Assembly: GCF_008107445.1 (NCBI RefSeq)
Contig: NZ_VSLD01000004.1
Span: 1 to 64,000, forward strand
Reading direction: 5' to 3'
From: Arthrobacter echini
GTDB taxonomy: Bacteria; Actinomycetota; Actinomycetes; Actinomycetales; Micrococcaceae
DNA length: 64,000 nt
Below, piece after piece: positions 57,412 through 64,000 of the stretch (the first letter of the stretch is position 1; every line of letters starts with the position of its first letter). Below the pieces are notes generated by a model. It did not search any database. It saw nothing but the letters and a program-made list of their open reading frames with translations, and had not been told where the DNA came from. Made by a program: the position numbers and the translations under genes.

Positions 57412-58508
57412 TCGCTCTCCTCGTGGGCTCCGCCTCCGCGCTCTTCTTCGCCTTCGTCGGCACCCCCCTGTTCATCCGGCTCCTCGTCAGGCGCGCCTAC
57501 GGCCAGTTCATCCGCGACGACGGGCCTACGGCCCACCACACGAAGCGCGGTACGCCCACCATGGGCGGCGCCGTGATCGTCGGATCGGTCCTGCTGGCCT
57601 ACTTCCTGACCCATCTGCTCATGATGGCCACCGGGTCGCCGGTCGGCGGACCCAGCGCCTCGGGCCTGCTGCTGCTGTTCCTCGCCACCGGCATGGGACT
57701 GGTGGGCTTCGCGGACGACTTCATCAAGATCTCCAAACAGCGCAGCCTCGGCCTGAGCGCCCCGGCCAAGATCGCGGGCCAGACCGCCGTGGGCGTGACC
57801 TTCGGCATCCTCGCGCTGCAGTTCCCCAACGAGCAGGGACGCACCCCGGCATCGACGGCCATCTCCTTCATCCGGGACACGCCGATAGACCTGGCGTTCG
57901 CCGGGACCCTCCTCGGAGCGATCCTGTTCGTCGTCTGGTCCAACCTGATCATCACCGGAGCCAGCAACGGCGTGAATCTGGCCGACGGACTGGACGGACT
58001 CGCAGCCGGGGCGTCCATCCTGGTCTTCGGGGCGTACCTGCTGATCGGCATCTGGCAGAGCAACCAGAGCTGCGGCTCGCCCGGCGCCGGCAGCGTCTGC
58101 TACGAGGTGCGCGACCCGCTGGACCTGGCCCTCGTCGCCGGCGCCATGTGCGGCGCCCTCGTGGGCTTCCTCTGGTGGAACACGTCCCCGGCACGGATCT
58201 TCATGGGCGACACCGGATCCCTGGCCCTCGGCGGCGCGATCGCCGGCTTCGCCATCCTGTCGCGCACCGAACTGCTGCTCGTGATCCTCGCGGGGCTGTT
58301 CGTGCTGATCACGCTCTCCGTCATCATCCAGGTGGGCTATTTCAAGCTGTCCGGGGGCAAGCGCGTGTTCAAGATGGCACCCCTGCAGCATCACTTCGAA
58401 CTCAAGGGCTGGGCCGAGGTCACGGTGGTGGTGCGGTTCTGGATCCTCGGGGGACTGTTCGTCGCCGTGGCACTGGGCGTCTTCTATGCGGAATGGGTTG
58501 TGGGATGA
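57408..58508 (+). CDS. mraY: phospho-MurNAc-pentapeptide translocase MraY
   Basis: 366 residues, about ten membrane helices. It transfers phospho-MurNAc-pentapeptide to undecaprenyl phosphate, giving lipid I. Conserved loops: [12 protein letters not shown], the Asp pair in [39 protein letters not shown] and the His-rich [13 protein letters not shown]. The GTG start is in a GTGA overlap with murF and the stop overlaps murD. Confidence 0.96.
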   Translation: MIALLVGSASALFFAFVGTPLFIRLLVRRAYGQFIRDDGPTAHHTKRGTPTMGGAVIVGSVLLAYFLTHLLMMATGSPVGGPSASGLLLLFLATGMGLVGFADDFIKISKQRSLGLSAPAKIAGQTAVGVTFGILALQFPNEQGRTPASTAISFIRDTPIDLAFAGTLLGAILFVVWSNLIITGASNGVNLADGLDGLAAGASILVFGAYLLIGIWQSNQSCGSPGAGSVCYEVRDPLDLALVAGAMCGALVGFLWWNTSPARIFMGDTGSLALGGAIAGFAILSRTELLLVILAGLFVLITLSVIIQVGYFKLSGGKRVFKMAPLQHHFELKGWAEVTVVVRFWILGGLFVAVALGVFYAEWVVG

Positions 58509-60127
58509 GCGAAGCGGAGGGAAGCATGGCGACCGGAGCCACGGGAGCAGGGCATGGAGTCGACCGGCTGGCATCGCTGGTGACCTGGGATGCCGACTGG
58601 GCAGGACTGCGCGTCGTCGTCGCCGGGATCGGCGCCTCCGGATTCTCCGCGGCCGACACGCTCATCGAACTCGGCGCCGTCGTCGTCGTCGTGGACGCGG
58701 GTGCCGGCGAGGAGAACGAGGCGCGCGCCGAGACGCTGCGGATCGTGGGTGCCCGAGAGGTGCTGCTCGGGGCCGAGCACGCAGCCTCCCTGCCCCTGGT
58801 GGACGGCCGTCCGGCAGAGCTCGTCGTCACCTCCCCGGGCTGGCCGCCCACCCAGCCACTCCTGGCCGCGGCCGCAGCGGAGGGCATCGCGATCTGGGGC
58901 GACGTCGAACTCGCCTGGCGGGTGCGGATCCGCGAGGGCCGCCCCACCGCCGACTGGCTGACGATCACGGGCACGAACGGGAAGACGACCACCGTGGGCC
59001 TCACCGAAGCCATGCTCCTGGCCTCCGGCAGGCGGGCCATCGCCGCGGGCAACGTGGGCATCCCCCTCCTCGACGTCATCCGCGACCCCCAGGGCTACGA
59101 CGTCCTCGCCGTCGAGCTCTCGAGCTTCCAGCTGCACTGGGCCCACTCCATCTCGCCGCTGGCCAGCGTCTGCCTCAATGTGGCCGAGGACCACGTGGAC
59201 TGGCATGGCAGCTACGAGGCGTACGTCGCCGCGAAGGCCTCGGTCTACGAGCGCACGAGGATCGCCTGCATCTACAACGTGGAGCAGCGCGAGACCGAGA
59301 CCATGGTGGAGAACGCCGACGTCATCGAGGGCTGCCGGGCCGTGGGCTTCACCACGGGTACGCCGTCGATCAGCATGGTCGGCGTGGTCGAGGATCTGCT
59401 GGTCGACCGCGCCTTCATCGCGCAGCGCAAGGACTCGGCCGCCGAGCTGGCCGCCCTCGGAGACCTCGGCGCGGTGGTACCCCGGCACCTCGTGGCCGAT
59501 GCCCTCGCCGCCGCAGCCCTCGTGCGGGCCGCCGGTGTGGAGCCGGCCGCGGTTCGCGAGGGCATCCGTGCGTTCCGCCCTGGCGATCATCGGATCCAGG
59601 TGGTCGGTGACGAGGACGGCGTCCTGTGGATCGACGACTCGAAGGCCACCAATCCGCATGCCGCAGCCGCCTCCCTCGCGTCCTTCGAATCCGTGGTCTG
59701 GATCGCGGGAGGGCTCTCCAAGGGTGTCTCCTACGACGACCTCGTCCGGGACCACGGGCGCCGCCTCCGCGCCGTCGTCCTTCTCGGAGCTGACCCGACC
59801 CCGCTCCAGGACGCCCTTGCGCGCCACGCGCCGGAGGTGCCAGTCCTCCTCCACCCCGCACAGCGCGCATCGTCGGACCCCGCATCCGCCATTACTGCCG
59901 ACCGGGAGCGCGGCGCCGGGAAACCCCACCAGCTGCCGACGGGCGAGGCCCTGATGCACTGGGCGGTCGCCGAGGCGGCAGGCCTCGCCCAGCAGGGGGA
60001 CACCGTGCTCATGGCCCCCGCCGCCGCGTCCATGGACCAGTTCTCCTCCTACGCGCACCGGGGAGCCGCCTTCACGGCCGCCGTCGCAGCGCGCAGTGGG
60101 CAGGGAACCGGGGAGGGCGCATCATGA
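58505..60127 (+). CDS. murD: UDP-MurNAc-L-alanine:D-glutamate ligase MurD
   Basis: 540 residues, slightly longer than usual because of an N-terminal extension of about 30 residues and an insert near the C-terminus ([20 protein letters not shown]). The N-terminal Rossmann domain has [20 protein letters not shown]; the ATP loop is [55 protein letters not shown] and [13 protein letters not shown] are Mur ligase blocks. ATGA overlaps join it to mraY and ftsW. Confidence 0.95.
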   Translation: MSEAEGSMATGATGAGHGVDRLASLVTWDADWAGLRVVVAGIGASGFSAADTLIELGAVVVVVDAGAGEENEARAETLRIVGAREVLLGAEHAASLPLVDGRPAELVVTSPGWPPTQPLLAAAAAEGIAIWGDVELAWRVRIREGRPTADWLTITGTNGKTTTVGLTEAMLLASGRRAIAAGNVGIPLLDVIRDPQGYDVLAVELSSFQLHWAHSISPLASVCLNVAEDHVDWHGSYEAYVAAKASVYERTRIACIYNVEQRETETMVENADVIEGCRAVGFTTGTPSISMVGVVEDLLVDRAFIAQRKDSAAELAALGDLGAVVPRHLVADALAAAALVRAAGVEPAAVREGIRAFRPGDHRIQVVGDEDGVLWIDDSKATNPHAAAASLASFESVVWIAGGLSKGVSYDDLVRDHGRRLRAVVLLGADPTPLQDALARHAPEVPVLLHPAQRASSDPASAITADRERGAGKPHQLPTGEALMHWAVAEAAGLAQQGDTVLMAPAAASMDQFSSYAHRGAAFTAAVAARSGQGTGEGAS

Positions 60128-61407
60128 GCACCTCGACCCGCACCGAAGCCCCCGCGTCGACGAGCCATCCGGTCCGCGAGCGGATCCGGAAGGGCTGGTC
60201 CCTCCTCGAGGGCGCCGGCCGGACGCCGTCGGGTTCGAGCTACTACCTCATCCTCGGGGCCGCCCTGGCGCTGACCGCGATCGGCCTGCTGATGGTCCTC
60301 TCCGCCTCGTCCGTCGAAGCCATCTCCGAGGGCAAGGAAAGATTCGATCTCTTCCTGAAGCAGGCCATCTGGGCCAGCGCAGGCCTGGTCCTGATGCTGG
60401 TGCTCTCGCGCCTCGGCCCGCGTGCGTACCGGGCGCTGGCCTGGCCCAGCCTCGGGATCGCCGTCGTGCTGCTGGTCCTGGTTCTCGTGATCGGCGTGGA
60501 GATCAACGGCAACAGGAACTGGATCAGGATCGGGTCGCAGACGTTCCAGCCGTCCGAGCCGACCAAGCTCGCGCTGGCCCTGTGGTTCGCCGCGGTCCTG
60601 GAACGGAAGAAAGCCCTCATCCGGGACTGGCGCCACGTCCTGATGCCGGCGCTGCCCTTCGGCGGCCTCCCGATCGGGCTCGTCCTGCTGGGCGGGGATC
60701 TGGGAACCGGGCTGGTCCTCATGATGATCGCCGGAGCGGCACTGTTCTTCGCCGGAGCGCCGCTGAAGCTGTTCATCCTCACCGGGGCCGGGGCGCTCGT
60801 CGGGTCGCTGCTCATGGTGGTCACCAGCGAGAACCGCGGCGGGCGCATCCGCGCCTGGCTCGGCCTGAACTGCGACAACGGGGCCGATCTGTGCCTGCAG
60901 TCCGACAACGGGCTCTTCGCCATGGCCTCCGGCGGCTGGTTCGGCGTGGGGATCGGGCAGAGCCGGCAGAAGTGGAACTGGATCCCCGAGGCGCACAACG
61001 ACTTCATCTTCGCCATCATCGGCGAGGAGTTCGGCCTCCTCGGCACCCTCGTGGTCGTCCTGCTGTTCGGCATCCTCGCCGTCGCCACCATCCGGGTGGC
61101 CCTGCGGTACACGGATCCGTTCGTACGCATCCTCATGGGATCGATCCTCGTCTGGCTGATCGGACAGGCCTTCGTCAACATCGGGATGGTGACCGGGCTG
61201 CTGCCCGTGATCGGGGTTCCCCTGCCCTTCATCTCCTACGGCGGCTCCGCGCTCACCTTCACGCTCGGTGCGGTCGGGGTACTCCTGTCCTTCGCCCGCA
61301 AGATGCCGGCCACGCCGGAGACCGCCCCGCAGCCCGGCCCGGCCGGGCGCACCACGACGCCCGCCGGCGCCTCCCGCACCATCCGACGGAACGGCGCCCG
61401 ATCATGA
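60124..61407 (+). CDS. ftsW: septal peptidoglycan glycosyltransferase FtsW
   Basis: 427 residues. A SEDS-family membrane protein with about ten helices, polymerising lipid II with its partner FtsI. SEDS blocks: [57 protein letters not shown] and [20 protein letters not shown] cytoplasmic tail of about 40 residues is Pro/Thr/Arg-rich. Overlaps murD and murG by 4 nt each. Confidence 0.95.
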   Translation: MSTSTRTEAPASTSHPVRERIRKGWSLLEGAGRTPSGSSYYLILGAALALTAIGLLMVLSASSVEAISEGKERFDLFLKQAIWASAGLVLMLVLSRLGPRAYRALAWPSLGIAVVLLVLVLVIGVEINGNRNWIRIGSQTFQPSEPTKLALALWFAAVLERKKALIRDWRHVLMPALPFGGLPIGLVLLGGDLGTGLVLMMIAGAALFFAGAPLKLFILTGAGALVGSLLMVVTSENRGGRIRAWLGLNCDNGADLCLQSDNGLFAMASGGWFGVGIGQSRQKWNWIPEAHNDFIFAIIGEEFGLLGTLVVVLLFGILAVATIRVALRYTDPFVRILMGSILVWLIGQAFVNIGMVTGLLPVIGVPLPFISYGGSALTFTLGAVGVLLSFARKMPATPETAPQPGPAGRTTTPAGASRTIRRNGARS

Positions 61408-62522
61408 CACCCACCTCCTCCGACCGGGCCGTGTCCGTGGTCCTCGCGGGCGGCGGCACCGCAGGCCACGTCAGCCCCCTCCTGGCCATCGCCGGGGCCC
61501 TCGTCGAGAAGCGCCCCGGGGCGCGCATCACGGTGGTCGGGACCGAGGCCGGCATGGAGACCCGCCTGGTGCCCGCCGCCGGGTTCGAGCTACGGACGAT
61601 CGATCGCGTACCCTTGCCGCGGCGCCCGTCGATCGACCTGCTGAAGCTGCCGGTCCGTTTCGTCCGCGCGGTGCGGCAGGCACGCCGGATCATCGTCGCG
61701 GCTGGAGCCGACGTCGTCGTCGGGGTGGGTGGGTACGTCTCCGCGCCCGCCTATCTCGCCGCCCTCTCGGCGCGTGTCCCCGTCGTCATCCACGAGGCCA
61801 ATGCCCGACCCGGTATCGCCAACAGGGCGGGGGCACGGATCGCGTCGCGTGTCGCGGTCGCCTTCGAGGGCACGAGACTCACGGGTGCGGTGCTGGTGGG
61901 CATGCCGATGCGCAGGAGCATCGCCGAGCTCGACCGCGCGGGGTCCCGCACCGAGGCTCGCGCGGGCCTCGGCCTCGCTCCGGAACGGACCACGCTCATC
62001 GTCACGGGCGGGTCCTCGGGAGCTGCAAGCATGAATCGCGCCCTGGCGTCCGCCGTTCCCGATCTCGTGGCGGCGGGGATCCAGGTCCTCCATCTCACCG
62101 GCCGGGGCAAACACATTGCCGGAGCGGACGGCACACCCCTCGCCGTGCCCGGCTACCAGCAACTCGAGTTCGTCGACGGCATGGAGCGCGTGTACGCGGC
62201 GGCCGATCTGCTGGTGGCCCGCGCCGGCGCAGCGACCGTGAGCGAGATCAGTGCCGTGGGCCTTCCCGCCGTGCTCGTCCCGCTTCCCCACGGCAACGGT
62301 GAGCAGCGACTCAACGCCGCCGGACTCGTGGCTGCCGGTGGCGCCGTGCTGGTCGACGACGCGGCCTTCACGCCCGCGTGGATCCGCGGTGAACTCCTGC
62401 CGCTGGTGTCCGACGCCGCCCGGTTGCAGGCGATGTCGGCGGCATCCCGCGCGCGCGGGGTGCGCGACGCCGATCGCCGGATGGCGGAGCTCGTCCTCGC
62501 CGTCGCGGAGGACCACCGATGA
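61404..62522 (+). CDS. murG: UDP-GlcNAc:lipid I N-acetylglucosaminyltransferase MurG
   Basis: 372 residues. It adds GlcNAc to lipid I to make lipid II at the inner membrane face. [20 protein letters not shown] is the glycine-rich motif, [15 protein letters not shown] and [15 protein letters not shown] follow, the third G loop is [12 protein letters not shown], and [20 protein letters not shown] with [13 protein letters not shown] binds UDP-GlcNAc. Start and stop are in ATGA overlaps with ftsW and murC. Confidence 0.96.
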   Translation: MTPTSSDRAVSVVLAGGGTAGHVSPLLAIAGALVEKRPGARITVVGTEAGMETRLVPAAGFELRTIDRVPLPRRPSIDLLKLPVRFVRAVRQARRIIVAAGADVVVGVGGYVSAPAYLAALSARVPVVIHEANARPGIANRAGARIASRVAVAFEGTRLTGAVLVGMPMRRSIAELDRAGSRTEARAGLGLAPERTTLIVTGGSSGAASMNRALASAVPDLVAAGIQVLHLTGRGKHIAGADGTPLAVPGYQQLEFVDGMERVYAAADLLVARAGAATVSEISAVGLPAVLVPLPHGNGEQRLNAAGLVAAGGAVLVDDAAFTPAWIRGELLPLVSDAARLQAMSAASRARGVRDADRRMAELVLAVAEDHR

Positions 62523-64000
62523 GCACGGACGGCTCACCAGGACAGCACACAGCAGCAGCTACGGAAGTCCCGATGAACACCACCGCACCGGCGCTGGAGG
62601 CAGGCCTGACGGAACCGGTCCATTTCATCGGGCTGGGAGGCGCAGGCATGTCCGCGGTGGCCCGCGTCCTCCTGGGCCAGGGGCTGCGGGTCTCGGGGTC
62701 CGACGCCGCCGACTCGAAGGGCCTGCGGGCGCTGGCCGCGCTGGGCGCCGACGTCCACCTGGGGCACGCCGCCGACAACGTTCCCGGGGAGGGCACCGTG
62801 ATCGTGTCCTCGGCGATCCGTGGGACGAACCCCGAACTGGTCGAGGCGCGCGGCCGCGGCCTGCCCGTGCTCCACCGCTCTGAAGCACTCGCGGCCGCCA
62901 TGCACGGGCAGCGGTCGGTCGCAGTCGCGGGGACGCACGGCAAGACGAGCACGACGGCGATGCTCACCGTCCTGCTGCGGCAGGCGGGGTTCGGCCCCTC
63001 CTTCGCGATCGGCGGCGATGTCGCCGCGCTCGGCGTCAACGCGGAGTGGACCGGTGGCGACATCTTCGTCGCGGAGGCGGACGAGTCCGACGGCTCGTTC
63101 CTGAACTACGCACCCCTGATCGCCGTCGTGACGAATGCCGAGGCCGATCATCTGGACCACTACGGCAGCGCCGACGCCGTCCATGCGGCCTTCCGCGACT
63201 TCGCGGACAGTATCGGTGACGGCGGACTCCTGGTGGCGTGCGCCGACGATCCAGGGGCTGCGATGCTCGCCGAGAGGCTTCCGGCGTCGCGCCGCGTCCG
63301 GACCTACGGCTATGGCGAGACGGCGGACGTCAGGATCAGCGGGACGAGATCCGTGGGAAGTACCACCAACAGCGTGCTGTCCTTCTCCATCGACGGGCTC
63401 GACGCCGTCCAGGAGCTCCAGCTCAGCGTCCCGGGCCGGCACAACATCCTCAACGCCGCCGCGGCCTTCACCGTGGCGCTCGAACTAGGGGTGGATCCCG
63501 CCGTCGCTGCGACCGGGCTGGCACTGTTCTCCGGAGCGGCGCGCCGGTTCGAGGCCCGTGGGGAGGCCGACGGCGTCCGCGTGTTCGACGACTATGCGCA
63601 CCATCCCACCGAGGTCCGTGCCGCCCTGACCGCCGCGCGGACCGTCGCGGGGGAGCACCGCGTCCACGTTCTCTTCCAGCCGCACCTGTTCTCGCGCACG
63701 CGCGAGTTCGCTGCCGGGTTCGCCGAGGCCCTGACGCTGGCGGACACCACCACGGTGCTGCCCGTCTACGCGGCCCGGGAGGACCCGGCCGACGACGTGG
63801 GCGGCTGGTCCATCACGGAGCTCATGCCCGCCGGCACCGCGCGCTACGTGGCGGACCCGACGGAGGCACTCCACGCGGTCGTGGGCGGGGCCCGTCCGGG
63901 CGACATCGTCCTCACGGTGGGTGCCGGGGACGTGACCCACCACGGAGGGGAGCTCGTGGCCCTGCTCGCGCGACGCACCGCCGGTCACCGGCCTCCTCCG
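62519..64000 (+). CDS. murC: UDP-MurNAc:L-alanine ligase MurC (3' end outside window)
   Basis: At least 494 codons are open to the window edge with no stop, so the gene is truncated at 64000, probably very near its end. [20 protein letters not shown] is the UDP-binding loop, [20 protein letters not shown] the ATP loop, and [46 protein letters not shown] and [13 protein letters not shown] are MurC blocks. It adds L-Ala to UDP-MurNAc. ATG 62519 overlaps the murG stop; an ATG at 62573 would drop an 18-residue polar leader. ftsQ and ftsZ would be expected next. Confidence 0.94.
   Translation, partial: MSTDGSPGQHTAAATEVPMNTTAPALEAGLTEPVHFIGLGGAGMSAVARVLLGQGLRVSGSDAADSKGLRALAALGADVHLGHAADNVPGEGTVIVSSAIRGTNPELVEARGRGLPVLHRSEALAAAMHGQRSVAVAGTHGKTSTTAMLTVLLRQAGFGPSFAIGGDVAALGVNAEWTGGDIFVAEADESDGSFLNYAPLIAVVTNAEADHLDHYGSADAVHAAFRDFADSIGDGGLLVACADDPGAAMLAERLPASRRVRTYGYGETADVRISGTRSVGSTTNSVLSFSIDGLDAVQELQLSVPGRHNILNAAAAFTVALELGVDPAVAATGLALFSGAARRFEARGEADGVRVFDDYAHHPTEVRAALTAARTVAGEHRVHVLFQPHLFSRTREFAAGFAEALTLADTTTVLPVYAAREDPADDVGGWSITELMPAGTARYVADPTEALHAVVGGARPGDIVLTVGAGDVTHHGGELVALLARRTAGHRPPP

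Noticed and set aside
57182..58504. Plus-strand frame extending murD far upstream
   Set aside because: It overlaps murF and mraY completely; murD has an ATGA junction with mraY at 58505.

Overview
The window is a dense, roughly 70% G+C (estimated by eye) chromosomal segment of an actinobacterium. Mycothione reductase, TlyA, a GarA-type FHA protein beside gcvH, a PASTA-type Ser/Thr kinase, a Rv2175c-type DNA-binding protein and the actinobacterial dcw order all point to this phylum. A MurE whose specificity loop reads DDDPH rather than the DNPR of diaminopimelate enzymes suggests lysine-type peptidoglycan. With the overall gene style this fits Micrococcaceae (Arthrobacter and relatives); the family assignment is an inference. 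No stretch over 300 bases lacks a feature, and I see no prophage, insertion sequence or CRISPR array.

Layout. (1) 1-164: end of a ribosomal RNA operon (5S rRNA and terminator). (2) 316-10127, plus strand: TPR protein, HAD phosphatase, small protein, tlyA, nadK, recN, pyrG, Nudix hydrolase and xerD, many with overlapping stop/start codons. This matches the order I recall for M. tuberculosis Rv1691-Rv1701, minus the two genes (SteA and MctB types) usually found between recN and pyrG. (3) 10144-16637: a propionate (2-methylcitrate cycle) island. A gntR-prpD-prpB-prpC operon on the minus strand diverges from prpE on the plus strand, with a matched pair of palindromic operator candidates between them. 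(4) 16836-24203: parA, scpA, scpB, rluB-type pseudouridine synthase, tyrA, cmk and der (Rv1708-Rv1713 order). (5) 24281-27096: tRNA-Pro(GGG), its terminator, and a two-gene minus-strand cassette (FAD sugar-lactone oxidase and a PLP alanine racemase-fold enzyme). (6) 27362-30388: gcvH, garA-like FHA gene, merR, DUF151 gene and second merR (Rv1826-Rv1830 order). (7) 30464-39429: orphan ParA-like ATPase, pyruvate carboxylase, mycothione reductase, long-chain acyl-CoA ligase and ROK glucokinase. (8) 39485-49279: membrane protein, plsC-type acyltransferase, class II DAHP synthase, PASTA kinase, four-LysM transglycosylase, Rv2175c-type protein, polyprenyl diphosphate synthase and DNA polymerase IV. 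(9) 49501-64000: a DUF3040 membrane protein, then the division/cell-wall cluster mraZ-rsmH-ftsL-ftsI-murE-murF-mraY-murD-ftsW-murG-murC, with murC running off the window end.

How the parts fit. Regions 2 and 4 cover nucleotide and cofactor supply, DNA repair and recombination, chromosome segregation and ribosome maturation. Region 3 feeds propionyl-CoA into the TCA cycle through methylcitrate. Region 6 resembles the mycobacterial glycine-cleavage/GarA locus, where an FHA protein tunes 2-oxoglutarate metabolism. Regions 8 and 9 supply envelope lipids, polyprenyl precursors and peptidoglycan, with a PASTA kinase and a LysM hydrolase as likely envelope sensor and remodelling enzyme. No undescribed multi-gene defence or biosynthetic system is visible. 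The most informative unexplained signals are regulatory: three TGGAG repeats at 10-bp spacing inside the mraZ promoter, the operator pair of the prp island, a shared leaderless-start architecture at four genes, a palindromic dual -10 element between fadD and glk, and several leader hairpins.
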